A stretch of DNA of 64,000 bases from positions 26,716 to 90,715 of the forward strand of contig NZ_CVRR01000009.1 in the NCBI RefSeq assembly GCF_001406815.1, written 5' to 3'. Numbering within the stretch: position 1 is the stretch's first letter; each line of letters starts with the position of its first letter. This document shows, piece after piece, positions 35,461 to 44,568 of this stretch. The notes beneath the pieces are model-generated. The model saw nothing but the letters and a program-made list of their open reading frames with translations. It was not told the origin of the DNA and did no database searches. Source of the DNA: Roseburia faecis (GTDB lineage Bacteria; Bacillota; Clostridia; Lachnospirales; Lachnospiraceae). The position numbers and the translations under genes are program-made.

Positions 35461-36333
35461 CTATTCTGCTTTGTTACAGCAGGCAATTCCCAGCCCGTCC
35501 GGTCCAATATGACAGGACAGCCCCAGCGACAGATTATCGCACATGACATCCATACCCGGAAAGCTTTCTTTGATCTGCCGTATCCACTCTTCCGTTACTT
35601 CTGCGGTAGAACTTGATGCAGCCATAAGATATAGTTTTCCTGCTTCATAAGCCTCCTTAAAATTCGTCTCAAATTCTTTTTTCATTGCGTCTATCATTGC
35701 TTTTCTCGCATTTTTCATTCCACGGCACTTCTGATAGACATCTAACTTTCCCACACCAAATTTCATAACCGGCTTAATCTTCAGCACATCTGCTGCCACC
35801 GCAGCAACTGAACTGATCCGTCCACCCTTTTTCAGATATGTCAGCGTGCTGAGCCCTACATAAATGACCATATGCTGTCTGTTTTTTTCGAGAATGTCTT
35901 TAATTTTCTGTGCACGGTATCCCTTCTCTGCAAGCTCCACGGCATCGAGAACCGAACGGTGCATCGGCGTAGACACGCGTCCATTATCTACAACAAATAC
36001 TCTTCCGGCATACGGCTCCTCCTGTGCCATTGCCTGTGCCGTCATGCAGGAACCGCTCAGACCGCTGCTGATCGGAATATAGACAAGTTCTTCATATTCC
36101 TGCAGCATGGCTGACCACATATGCATCACACTCTCCGGTGACGGCTGGGATGTTGCCACATCCGCACCTTTACGAAGCATTTCATAAAATTCCTCTCTGG
36201 AAATATCCACCCCTTCACGATATAATTTTTCATCAATATAAAAAGGCATTGGCAGTACGGCAATTCCCAGCTTAGATGCTTCATTTTCTAAGATGCCACT
36301 GTGGCTGTCTGTCATGATTCCTGTTTTTTTCAT
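35461..36333 (-). CDS. DegV-family fatty-acid-binding protein
   Basis: A 290-aa two-domain protein. The N-terminal MTDSHSGILENEASKLGIAVLPMPFYID and TSQPSPESVMHMW, then YIPISSGLSGSCMTAQAMA and the C-terminal VCDNLSLGLSCHIGPDGLGIA segments carry the conserved Ser/Thr and His residues of the DegV fold. Such proteins bind acyl chains and, as FakB, present fatty acids to the kinase FakA; no fakA is seen here. It is convergent with the histidine kinase gene, with a 12-bp gap. Single-gene unit. Confidence 0.9.
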   Translation of the reverse strand: MKKTGIMTDSHSGILENEASKLGIAVLPMPFYIDEKLYREGVDISREEFYEMLRKGADVATSQPSPESVMHMWSAMLQEYEELVYIPISSGLSGSCMTAQAMAQEEPYAGRVFVVDNGRVSTPMHRSVLDAVELAEKGYRAQKIKDILEKNRQHMVIYVGLSTLTYLKKGGRISSVAAVAADVLKIKPVMKFGVGKLDVYQKCRGMKNARKAMIDAMKKEFETNFKEAYEAGKLYLMAASSSTAEVTEEWIRQIKESFPGMDVMCDNLSLGLSCHIGPDGLGIACCNKAE

Positions 36334-36388
36334 AGAATAATCCTGTCCTTTATCGTTTTGTTTTAGTATAACACAAAGCAGGGGACAA

Positions 36389-38353
36389 TTATACTGCTGG
36401 CGTAAACTGTAACAAATATTTCCCCAGTTCCTCCATAATCATCTGCTGGCTCTCCCGAGTGTGAATCAGTGCATAATAATTTCTTCCGTATTTTGCCTGT
36501 CTCTCCTCTTCCCGGATTCCTACGGCTCTTCCCTTTTCCGTCACACGCTTTATCTTTTCTTCTCCCTGCACGGTTTCCTCAAGATATCCTTTTTCCACAA
36601 GCAGCTGATTGATAAATGAAGCGGTCAGTTTCTTTCGATCCGTCTCCCCACATAGCGCATTGATCCGGTTTGTCAGTTCTGAAAGCATACAGGTGTCGGT
36701 CAGTTCCACCTCATCAAGTTTTTCCGGAGCGATATAAAACGGCAGCTTCTTTTTTCTTGCCGGAGCTGCTGTCGTGGTGTCTACTGTCATGCCGGAAAAT
36801 GCCTCCGCTGTGGCGGTATCTCCACCATGCTCGTTCAAAAATGCTGTGATAACCTGTGTAAAACGCGCGCCGTAACTTTCGATTTTCTGTGCACCCATTC
36901 CGTACACAGCGGCCATCGCAGTGGAATCCACAGGACATTTGGCACACATATCTTTTAATGTCTTATCGGAACAGATAATATACGGTGGCACACCTTTTTC
37001 CACGGCAAGTTCCGTCCGGCATTTGCGAAGCTGCTCAAACAGTTCCTGCCCTTCCGGTGTCAGATCAGCAAGCTGCAATGCCTTTTTCTTTTCTCTTCCG
37101 GTCTGGATATAAGTTTCTTCCGCCTCATCTTCCACAACCACACAATTGCTGCATTTTTCACAGGTACACGGACTGTTGTCCCCGAAATAGGACAGGATAA
37201 ACTGGCGCAGACACTCATCGGTCTCGCAGTAACGGATCATCTCATTAAGTTTCCTCTGCTCATTTGCCCGCACCATGGGATCATCGGATACCTGCCCGGA
37301 TGTGGATTTGTACTGCAACAGACGTTTGTTTATCATGATATCCTGTTTTGAGAAAAATAACACACACTCCGCTTCTTCCCCGTCGCGCCCGGCACGGCCA
37401 GCTTCCTGATAATAATATTCCAGACTCTGCGGCATATTGTAATGAAGCACATAGCGCACATTGGATTTGTCGATTCCCATGCCAAATGCATTGGTTGCAA
37501 CCATCACACGGATTCGGTCATACGTAAAATCATCCTGATTCTTTTTCCGTTCTTCTAAAGACAGACCTGCATGATAGCGCCCCGCCGCAATACCATATTG
37601 CAACAAAAGGGCATACACACTGTCCACATTTTTTTTCGTGGCACAGTAGATGATTCCACTCTCATCCTCATGCCTTTTCACATAATTTAAGATACTGTTG
37701 TCCGTCTCTTTTCCGCCCTTGCGGTTGACCACACGGAAGAACAGATTCGGACGGTCAAATCCTGTCACGACGGTCACCGGATTCTGCAAATGCAAACTTG
37801 CGGTAATATCCTGCTTGACGCGCTCTGTGGCGGTCGCGGTAAATGCACTGACAACCGGACGGTCTGGCAGTTTTGCAAGAAAATCTGCAATTTCAAGATA
37901 ACTCGGCCGGAAATCCTGTCCCCACTGGGAAATACAGTGTGCCTCATCCACTGTCACCATGGAAATGTCGGCATAATATGCAAAGTCGAGAAAACGCGAG
38001 GTGTTGAGCCGCTCCGGTGCCACATAAATAATTTTGTATTTTCCCTGTGCTGCATAGGCAAGCGCCGCGTGTATCTGGTTTTCTGTCAGGGAACTGTTGA
38101 TGTAGGCTGCATGCACACCTGCCTGATTCAGTGCCTTGACCTGATCTGACATGAGCGAAATCAGTGGGGAAATCACAAGTGTAATTCCCTCAAGCATCAG
38201 CGCCGGAACCTGATAACACAGGGATTTCCCCGCGCCTGTCGGCATGATTCCAAGGACATCCTTTCCCTGCAGGATTCCGTCCATCAGTTCCTTCTGTCCC
38301 GGCCGCAGGCTGTCGTATCCAAAATAATGTTTTAATGTTTCGAGTAAATTCAA
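36389..38353 (-). CDS. recQ: ATP-dependent DNA helicase RecQ
   Basis: A 654-aa 3'-to-5' helicase for recombination and fork repair. Motif I is MPTGAGKSLCYQ (about residue 38), motif II VDEAHCISQWG, and motif VI QEAGRAGRDG. A zinc-binding region has Cys residues in CETDECLRQFI and CTCEKCSNC, and an HRDC-type domain lies near 430-510 (LFEQLRKCRTELA, then VYGMGAQKIESYG). The final 140 residues are an extension related to the winged-helix part. It has no partner gene nearby. Confidence 0.95.
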   Translation of the reverse strand: MNLLETLKHYFGYDSLRPGQKELMDGILQGKDVLGIMPTGAGKSLCYQVPALMLEGITLVISPLISLMSDQVKALNQAGVHAAYINSSLTENQIHAALAYAAQGKYKIIYVAPERLNTSRFLDFAYYADISMVTVDEAHCISQWGQDFRPSYLEIADFLAKLPDRPVVSAFTATATERVKQDITASLHLQNPVTVVTGFDRPNLFFRVVNRKGGKETDNSILNYVKRHEDESGIIYCATKKNVDSVYALLLQYGIAAGRYHAGLSLEERKKNQDDFTYDRIRVMVATNAFGMGIDKSNVRYVLHYNMPQSLEYYYQEAGRAGRDGEEAECVLFFSKQDIMINKRLLQYKSTSGQVSDDPMVRANEQRKLNEMIRYCETDECLRQFILSYFGDNSPCTCEKCSNCVVVEDEAEETYIQTGREKKKALQLADLTPEGQELFEQLRKCRTELAVEKGVPPYIICSDKTLKDMCAKCPVDSTAMAAVYGMGAQKIESYGARFTQVITAFLNEHGGDTATAEAFSGMTVDTTTAAPARKKKLPFYIAPEKLDEVELTDTCMLSELTNRINALCGETDRKKLTASFINQLLVEKGYLEETVQGEEKIKRVTEKGRAVGIREEERQAKYGRNYYALIHTRESQQMIMEELGKYLLQFTPAV

Positions 38354-38507
38354 TTGGTTCTCCTTGTTGTGTTTTTTGCTGCTATCCAGATGATCTTTTC
38401 TGTTTAGGTGCTAGGTGAACAGGAACCATCTGTATACAGTAAAATTTAAAAATTACTTGACTGTAAAATGAAATGGGGTTATTCTTTTTATATTAAGAAA
38501 TGGGTTT

Positions 38508-38831
38508 TCACCGGGTAGGGTTTATGCCTGACAGGACTTGCTCGTTTCTTTTTTTATTTCTATTATTTTTCTGCACCTCATCGTAATAAGCTTTATACCG
38601 GTACGCTGTCCTACGGCTGATTTCCCCCTGTGCAGCAATTTCCATAATTGTCATCCCACTCTCATATTTTACAGCAAAATCCCGGTAAGAAGTCATCCAG
38701 GCTTCGTCATGTTTTTTTCTCCCGCCGGTATTGCGGTTTTTATATACTTCGAGTTCTGCCCGAAGCTGTTCGTTTTCCCGTTCCAGTTGCGCAATTCGCT
38801 GCAATGCACTTTTCAATGATGTAATTGTCAT
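38508..38831 (-). CDS. Small coiled-coil/helix-turn-helix protein
   Basis: A 107-aa protein. Residues 5-32 form a short heptad-type coiled coil (RIAQLERENEQLRAELEVYKN); residues about 50-80 contain a resolvase-like helix-turn-helix (YESGMTIMEIAAQGEISRRTAYRYKAYY). It has a strong promoter with repeated TGTGTCA motifs, suggesting autoregulation. I do not recognise a named family; it may be a recombinase-derived or small regulatory DNA-binding protein. Confidence 0.65.
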   Translation of the reverse strand: MTITSLKSALQRIAQLERENEQLRAELEVYKNRNTGGRKKHDEAWMTSYRDFAVKYESGMTIMEIAAQGEISRRTAYRYKAYYDEVQKNNRNKKRNEQVLSGINPTR

Positions 38832-38863
38832 ATGCCTCCCGTGCCACTTTTGTTTTTGACACG

Positions 38864-38909
38864 ATTATAATCAATTTGCTTTCATGTGTCAATATCTGTT
38901 TCTGACACA
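38864..38909 (-). promoter_or_regulatory. Promoter and inverted repeat upstream of the small HTH gene
   Basis: On the minus strand TTGACA (38,892-38,887), a 17-bp spacer and a perfect TATAAT (38,869-38,864). TGTGTCA (38,885-38,891) and TGACACA (38,903-38,909) form an inverted repeat over the -35 box, and a third TGACAC lies at 38,857-38,862. Confidence 0.7.
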
Positions 38910-39003
38910 TTTTCAAAAAATAATTTATAATGAAAGTGTAACAAAACAAACAAAAATTCTATTTATATATAGATTGCGCAATACGAGGAGGTGAAACAGG
39001 AAA

Positions 39004-39519
39004 ATGCAAAAGAATACTCCACTTGAAACGATGTACATGGAGTATGCAAATACCGTAAAACATTTTTTAATTTCCTTATGCGGCAATTTTGATCTGGCAG
39101 AAGACCTGACACAGGAGACCTTTTATCAGGCATACAAATCAGCGCACCATTATAACGGAAACTGTAAAATTTCGGTCTGGTTATGTCAGATTGCAAAACA
39201 CTTATATTTTGATTATCTGAAAAAAGAGAAACATAAAACCACAGTCGGAATCGAACATTTAGAATCTTTTGAAGCAGTAAACAATCAGGGGAATCTTGAG
39301 GACACGTATCTCATAAAAGAAGAAACCAAAGAATTGCTATCCGCTTTAAGACAGGTAAAGCACCCTTATGGACAAGTGTTCTGGCTGCGGGCATACGAGG
39401 AAATGAGTTTTAAAGAAATCGGAGAAATTTTTGACAAAAGTGAAAATTGGGCGCGCGTTAACTATTTCCGTGCAAAAACAAAGATCAGAAAGGTAATTGA
39501 AGATGAAAATAACATGTGA
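39004..39519 (+). CDS. ECF-type RNA polymerase sigma factor
   Basis: A 171-aa sigma-70 family protein. Region 2 is visible as DLAEDLTQETFYQAYKSAHHY and the -10-binding end ISVWLCQIAKHLYFDYLKK; region 4 as ELLSALRQVKHPYGQVFWLRAYEEMSFKEIGEIFDKSENWARVNYFRAKTKI, the -35-binding helix. It overlaps its anti-sigma factor gene. A TGTAAC about 65 bp upstream of the start could be the -35 box of an ECF-type self-recognised promoter (weak). Confidence 0.93.
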   Translation: MQKNTPLETMYMEYANTVKHFLISLCGNFDLAEDLTQETFYQAYKSAHHYNGNCKISVWLCQIAKHLYFDYLKKEKHKTTVGIEHLESFEAVNNQGNLEDTYLIKEETKELLSALRQVKHPYGQVFWLRAYEEMSFKEIGEIFDKSENWARVNYFRAKTKIRKVIEDENNM

Positions 39520-40114
39520 TATCGTAAGAGATTTAATGCCATTATATGTTGATGACGTCTGTTCTGACGACAGCCGAAAACTTATTGAAGACCATATAAA
39601 TCATTGCAGCAAATGTCAAAACGAACTGGCAGCCATGAAAGATCCGATCGAATGTCCCACACTTAGTGAAGCCGGAGACAGTAAGACTCCATTTTCTAAA
39701 ATCAGAAAAAAAGTCCGGATCAAAATGATTGCTGCAATTATTTCTACCGCGTTTCTTGTAATGACTGCTATGTTTGCCATTCAGGAAGTAGGAGTACTTC
39801 ACGACTTTTTTATGCCCATGGATATAGCATTCATAGATAACAACCATGGTTCGGATGAATGGTTTCAAGTACGCATAAATGACGGTGATTATTTGATTTT
39901 TTCATCTGTTTTTTATAAAAAAGAAGTAATAAATGACATAAACAATCCCTGTGATATAACCATACGCATTCTAGATGAGAACCAAACAATTGTTTTAAAG
40001 GATACAACTATTAAACTTGGAGAATCCATAAATTTACATTGTTTGAAATACAATAAAAATTACATTGTGCAGGTAAAATGTAAACCCGGAAGATATAATT
40101 TAAATTTTACATAA
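39503..40114 (+). CDS. Zinc-finger anti-sigma factor
   Basis: A 203-aa membrane protein that would hold the upstream sigma factor inactive. The N-terminal ZAS motif DHINHCSKCQNEL has the H-x3-C-x2-C pattern. One membrane helix lies near 75-97 (MIAAIISTAFLVMTAMFAI), and an outside domain of about 105 residues follows, which resembles no domain I know. The ATG at 39,503 is used; one at 39,497 is equally possible. Both lie within the sigma-factor gene, so translation is coupled. Confidence 0.88.
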   Translation: MKITCDIVRDLMPLYVDDVCSDDSRKLIEDHINHCSKCQNELAAMKDPIECPTLSEAGDSKTPFSKIRKKVRIKMIAAIISTAFLVMTAMFAIQEVGVLHDFFMPMDIAFIDNNHGSDEWFQVRINDGDYLIFSSVFYKKEVINDINNPCDITIRILDENQTIVLKDTTIKLGESINLHCLKYNKNYIVQVKCKPGRYNLNFT

Positions 40115-40158
40115 TCCATCATTTAATGATGATTTTAATGCTTTATGCTATTAAAATA

Positions 40159-40200
40159 AAAAATGGCATTGGTTAGGTCTCTCTAACTAATGCCATTTTT
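40159..40200. terminator. Bidirectional intrinsic terminator behind the anti-sigma gene
   Basis: AAAAATGGCATT pairs with AATGCCATTTTT, and inside it GTTAG pairs with CTAAC around a short loop. The A-run and T-run make it work in both directions. Confidence 0.9.
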
Positions 40201-40261
40201 GAATGGAATATCCCCGTTTTGAAATTTTCCTCACTTATTGCATAACCATTGTTGTTTCGAT

Positions 40262-40393
40262 TTATTTCTTCTCCAATACCTCTTGTGCCGTTTTTGCATC
40301 GTAGCCCAATGCAGTGAGTTTTTCTACGGTATCATTTCCCCTGTTGATCGCATCCAGAATTTCCAAGATTGATTCGCAGCCTTCGGTATAGCC
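40262..40393 (-). pseudogene. C-terminal remnant of a lost gene next to array C
   Basis: On the minus strand about 40 codons end in TAA at 40,264-40,262 and read GCESILEILDAINRGNDTVEKL and LGYDAKTAQEVLEKK, a helical, protein-like C-terminus. Upstream the frame runs straight into the repeat array at 40,399 and reaches a TAG at 40,417-40,415. There is no start. It looks like the tail of a gene replaced by, or cut off at, the array. The family is not recognised. Confidence 0.65.
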
Positions 40394-40398
40394 TGAGT

Positions 40399-40661
40399 TA
40401 TGTCCCTCTTTCCTCTAGCATTGGGACATATAGACGAAAAGTTATTTGTTATGTCCCTCTTTCCTCCAACGCTGGGACATATACAGAAAAAGTCATTTGT
40501 TATGTCCCCCTCTCCATCAGCACGGGGACATATAGACAAAAAATCATTTATTATGTCCCATTAGCGCCGTCTTGTGGGACATACAAAACAATTTTTTCTA
40601 TATATGTCCCAACTATATAAAAAAGAAGGACATAATCAAGAACTTTTTCTGTATATGTCCT
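40399..40661 (+). repeat. Repeat array C (51-bp unit, 6 copies)
   Basis: TATGTCCC starts at 40,399, 40,450, 40,501, 40,552, 40,603 and 40,654, exactly 51 bp apart. GGGACATA (last copy AGGACATA) starts at 40,423, 40,474, 40,525, 40,576 and 40,627, always after 16 nt. Half-sites are almost perfect while spacers differ from copy to copy. It lies between the gene remnant and the stop codon of the 216-aa gene (27 bp away). Confidence 0.95.
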
Positions 40662-40687
40662 TCAACCACTCCCCATTGCCCCTCATT

Positions 40688-41338
40688 TTACCTGACCGTC
40701 AGTTGTCTTACCACTTCCTCAAACCGTTTCGTACGCTGCCTGATATCCTCCTGCGAAACTCCATAATACCGGTACACCTTCCGGAAATCCGCCCCATATC
40801 TGCGCATCACCCGCGTCGAGCCGGATGCGGAGCCACTGAAACTTTCATATGTTTTTTCTATTGATATACTCATCTCAAAATCCCAGCCTGTTTTCCGGTA
40901 CAGATGAAAATCAATATCAAACTCTGTCTTTGGAACTGCCCGCGCAGCCTCGGTTCTCTGTTCGATCTGCTTCATAAACTCCATCACGCTTTTTTCATCC
41001 CACTGTTGTGGTCTTTGGGGCTCCGTGAGATCTCCAAGCAGTTCCGGACGATATTGCAACAGAAACGATGCGCGCATATTGGAATATTCTGTCTGGTATG
41101 TTTCATCCGATGAACTTACTTCGGTATACCCCAGTTCCCTGACCACATAATCTGCCACCTCATCCACGGAGTGCGAATCTGCCCTCAGAAATTTAATTAC
41201 ACGCTTTCGCCGGAAGTCATACATGCTCTTTTCTATCTTCTGTCTTAACGTTTTCTTTTTGTCTTTTCCGGCAATAAAAACGGATGTCGGGCCATCGGAT
41301 TTTCCTATTATACGAATGTTATCTGCTGTTTTTTTCAT
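40688..41338 (-). CDS. Uncharacterised 216-aa protein with a DGPT motif
   Basis: The N-terminus reads IRIIGKSDGPTSVFIAGK, resembling the GADGPTS segment of sodium-translocating decarboxylase beta subunits, but the rest is soluble, charged and helical (YDFRRKRVIKFLRAD, YRKTGWDFEMSISIEKTYESF) without membrane helices. The C-terminal YGADFRKVYRYYGVSQEDIRQRTKRFEEVV is also helical. I recognise no named domain. It stands alone on the minus strand, and its stop codon is 27 bp from array C. Confidence 0.55.
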   Translation of the reverse strand: MKKTADNIRIIGKSDGPTSVFIAGKDKKKTLRQKIEKSMYDFRRKRVIKFLRADSHSVDEVADYVVRELGYTEVSSSDETYQTEYSNMRASFLLQYRPELLGDLTEPQRPQQWDEKSVMEFMKQIEQRTEAARAVPKTEFDIDFHLYRKTGWDFEMSISIEKTYESFSGSASGSTRVMRRYGADFRKVYRYYGVSQEDIRQRTKRFEEVVRQLTVR

Positions 41339-41385
41339 ATCAATTAATCTTTGAACCTTTTCTTATCCGGATACCAGGTCACTTA

Positions 41386-42231
41386 TTATAATGTCCGTTT
41401 AAAAAATGCAATGATCTGCTGCCATACTTCATCCTGGAAAAACATCAGGTCCGCATGCTCTGCACCATCAAGCGCAAGCAATGTCACATCACAGCCGGCT
41501 GCTTCTAACGCATCATACAATTCCTCACTCTGCGAAAAAGGCACGGTACTGTCTTTGGTTCCATGAATCAGCAGGAATGGCGGCGCATCCGGTGTCACTT
41601 TGGAAACCGGGGAATTCTCATAAGCTTCCTGCGGATGTGTCATAACATTAAATCCCATCAGCAGCGACTCTGAAGACATGGCTGCCTTTTCCACATCATC
41701 ATATGGAAAATGGGACGCATCGGTCGGCGGATACCACGGACAGGCCGCCTGAACCTGACTGGAATACTCCAGATACTCACCTGTATCTAGTTTTTTATCC
41801 TGATCCAGTGCTGCCATACATGTCAGATATCCTCCTGCAGATTCTCCCATCACACCAAATTTTTCACTGTTAATCCGATATCTTTTTGCATATGCACGAA
41901 GATATCGGATTGCTGCCTTGATATCACACAACTGCATCGGATGCGTTCCCTCGTTGGATGTCCGGTACTCTACGCTGGCAACAACAAACCCTTCCTGCGC
42001 CAGTGTGCCCAGATATGCCAGATGCGCTGCTTTGTCCATGCGCTGCCATGCGCCACCGCAAATCCATACAATACATGGATATGTCTTTCCTTCCCCGTCC
42101 TCCGGATAGATGAGATCCAGTTTGAGATCTCTCCGGCAATGACCGAACCAGGAATCAACCTGCGCATAAGTAATGTCTGTTGTCACAACATATTGTGGTT
42201 TTGTGGTTTCCGGTTTTAATGTTTTCTTCAT
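41386..42231 (-). CDS. Alpha/beta-hydrolase esterase (BD-FAE/lipase-like)
   Basis: A 281-aa cytoplasmic esterase. The oxyanion region is IVWICGGAWQRMDK, the nucleophile Ser is in GVMGESAGGYLT (about residue 130), and the acid and base are in LIHGTKDSTVPFSQS and GAEHADLM. The BD-FAE group removes acetyl or feruloyl groups from xylan or similar polymers; that would fit the arabinoside operon, but the gene is 35 kb away and the substrate is not shown. Single-gene unit. Confidence 0.88.
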   Translation of the reverse strand: MKKTLKPETTKPQYVVTTDITYAQVDSWFGHCRRDLKLDLIYPEDGEGKTYPCIVWICGGAWQRMDKAAHLAYLGTLAQEGFVVASVEYRTSNEGTHPMQLCDIKAAIRYLRAYAKRYRINSEKFGVMGESAGGYLTCMAALDQDKKLDTGEYLEYSSQVQAACPWYPPTDASHFPYDDVEKAAMSSESLLMGFNVMTHPQEAYENSPVSKVTPDAPPFLLIHGTKDSTVPFSQSEELYDALEAAGCDVTLLALDGAEHADLMFFQDEVWQQIIAFFKRTL

Positions 42232-42333
42232 TATAATTTTCCTCGTTTCCGATGTAAAATTTCCTTTTCCTATATTTAGAGGGTTTCATGTTAGTCTATG
42301 TTAACCACGTCTTAACTTATCTTCGGACAATTA

Positions 42334-44424
42334 TCAATCCAAATGAAACTGCGCGACAAAATCCCGGATCACATTGACGGACTGTGTGCACTCCTGCAGC
42401 TTGTCGTAACCCTCGGTTACAAGGTTCTGCGTACTGCCGGATTTCTCGGCAATACCGCTGATTCCGTCTGTGGACTGTTCCACCATGGAGTTGATCTCTG
42501 ATACGGTAGAAGAGATCTCTTCAATGTGCTGCTCTAATGCATCCACTGCTTCTTTTGTCTGCTGCATGATCTGCTGGAATGTGTCCGCATCGGCATGATA
42601 CTGCTCCCCCACCTGTGCGAAATGCTCATAATCCCCAAGAACGGTCTGTTCCAGAAATTCCATAATCGTTGTGAGGCATTCGGTCATATTGGAAACCGAA
42701 CTGTTGACCTCTCCTACAATCTCGTCAATTGTGGAAACGGTATCCAGTGTCTGCGTTGCCAGATCTCCGATTTCGGAAGCAACAACCGCAAATCCCCTGC
42801 CCGCTTCGCCAGCCCTGGCTGCCTCAATATTGGCATTTAATGCCAGAAGGTTTGTCTGGGAAGAAATCTGTTTGATGTTGTCTGTCAGCGCATTGATCTT
42901 CTGTACAGATTTCGCCTGCTCCACAGCGGCATCCGTCTTCTGTTTCATGACCGCATACATCTGGTCTGTCTTGTGGCGGGACTCCGTACTGATCCGCTCC
43001 ATCTCTCTGGCACGCTCCTGGATCTGTCCGGAATTTTTCTCTCCATCCTCTGCAAGCCGCTGGATATTGTCGGAACTTTCTCTCATAATTCCAACGTTTT
43101 CCACAATGTGCGCCGCATTTGCACTGGTCTCTTCCATCCCGGCTGCTAGTTCCTGTGTTGCAGCGGAGTTATCTTCTGCATACGCACTGTTCTGCTTCAT
43201 CAGATGATTCAAATCCTCCGCGTTGCTCTCGAGTACCTGCTGTGTCTGCTGCAGGTCTCCCATCATCTCCCGGAGCTTCTTTCTCATAATGTGGATCTTT
43301 GTTGCCATGTTTCCGATCTCATCCTTCTGTTTCCGCAATTTGCCTCCCTCTTTGGTCGGGCGGAAATCCAGTTTCGCTGTCTGTTCGATCACAGCGGTCA
43401 ACTGGCGGATCGGTCTGGTCATACCGGTACCGATGATTACGCCAATCACAGCAGACAGGACAAATGCAACGATCATGGCGATAATAATCAGTTTTGCCAG
43501 CCCGTATGCCTCTGCATAAATTTCAGATACCGGAGCGGTAAGGACAAGCTTCATGCCATTGTCCAAATTGTAAAATGCAAATTTCTTGTTTACATTTTTA
43601 TAGGAATAATCCATCGTCTTTCCCTGATTACCGTCATCTCCGATAAAATCTGCACTCTTAGAAAGCGAGGAATCCAGATCTGAAAGCTTTGTGCCCTCAT
43701 CCGCATTTTTGTGGTACATGACTGCTGCCGATGCATCCGTCAAAAATGCATATCCACTCTGGTATACTTTTGTCTCGTCAACCAGATCGGTAATCTGTGA
43801 AAAATCAATATCCATACCAACAATACCGATCGATGTTCCATCTTCTGCAAACAATGGCACAACGTATGAGATCATGTAAATATTGATATTTTCATTCATG
43901 TACGGTGACATCCAGATGGCTTTCTTTGCCTGTACCGGAAGGTAATACCAGCCGACATGCTCCACATCGCTTTCGTCATACATGGAAAAATCCGTCGGTG
44001 TCAGGCACTGCAGTTCACTGTCAACTGACTGGCGCTGCGCAAAGACACCGGATGTCGGATTGGAGTAATCCGGGTTATACCGCAGATATGCCGTCACTGC
44101 CCCATTCGTATGGTTTGCAAAATCAAGCACCGCCTGCTGTACCGTCTCGGTATATGTATCCGCATAATCCTTGCTCTGCCGGAACGAATCATAGTCAAAA
44201 TTACTCATTGCGACTTCACTGAGCGTATCCACCGACTGCTCAATCTTCTGAATCGTGGAATTAATCTCTTCGGTCTTCTTCTGCCCGGTAAGCTGCATCA
44301 TGGTCATTGCATCTTTTCCGGCTGTCCGCACAGAATTTGAAATTGCAATCACCCCGATCAGAACCGATGTAAAAAGAGAACAGATCAAAATAGACGCTAT
44401 AAGCTTTGTCCGTACTGATTTCAT
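42334..44424 (-). CDS. Methyl-accepting chemotaxis protein with dCache sensor
   Basis: A 696-aa chemoreceptor. A first helix ([21 protein letters not shown]) is followed by a sensor of about 270 residues with dCache features ([34 protein letters not shown], then [12 protein letters not shown]). A second helix ([23 protein letters not shown]) leads into HAMP and the signalling domain. The hairpin tip reads [40 protein letters not shown]. It implies a motile organism. The start at 44,424 has GGGAGG upstream; an open extension lacks such a site. Confidence 0.95.
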   Translation of the reverse strand: MKSVRTKLIASILICSLFTSVLIGVIAISNSVRTAGKDAMTMMQLTGQKKTEEINSTIQKIEQSVDTLSEVAMSNFDYDSFRQSKDYADTYTETVQQAVLDFANHTNGAVTAYLRYNPDYSNPTSGVFAQRQSVDSELQCLTPTDFSMYDESDVEHVGWYYLPVQAKKAIWMSPYMNENINIYMISYVVPLFAEDGTSIGIVGMDIDFSQITDLVDETKVYQSGYAFLTDASAAVMYHKNADEGTKLSDLDSSLSKSADFIGDDGNQGKTMDYSYKNVNKKFAFYNLDNGMKLVLTAPVSEIYAEAYGLAKLIIIAMIVAFVLSAVIGVIIGTGMTRPIRQLTAVIEQTAKLDFRPTKEGGKLRKQKDEIGNMATKIHIMRKKLREMMGDLQQTQQVLESNAEDLNHLMKQNSAYAEDNSAATQELAAGMEETSANAAHIVENVGIMRESSDNIQRLAEDGEKNSGQIQERAREMERISTESRHKTDQMYAVMKQKTDAAVEQAKSVQKINALTDNIKQISSQTNLLALNANIEAARAGEAGRGFAVVASEIGDLATQTLDTVSTIDEIVGEVNSSVSNMTECLTTIMEFLEQTVLGDYEHFAQVGEQYHADADTFQQIMQQTKEAVDALEQHIEEISSTVSEINSMVEQSTDGISGIAEKSGSTQNLVTEGYDKLQECTQSVNVIRDFVAQFHLD

Positions 44425-44568
44425 AATCCTTTGCCTCCCAAACTCATTTTTTCTGTTGTTTTTAAAAGTGTTCCCCTTATGTATTCCGAAAATCATCCAA
44501 TACCGGTATCTGCAGAACGGTATCCCGGTAATTTTCACTTTCCATTATAACATACCATGCTGAATTTT

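Noticed and set aside
40324..40864. Open frames through array C with 17-residue repeats
   Set aside because: A 51-bp period equals 17 codons, so frames stay open on both strands at once. This is expected for the repeat and is no sign of a coding gene.
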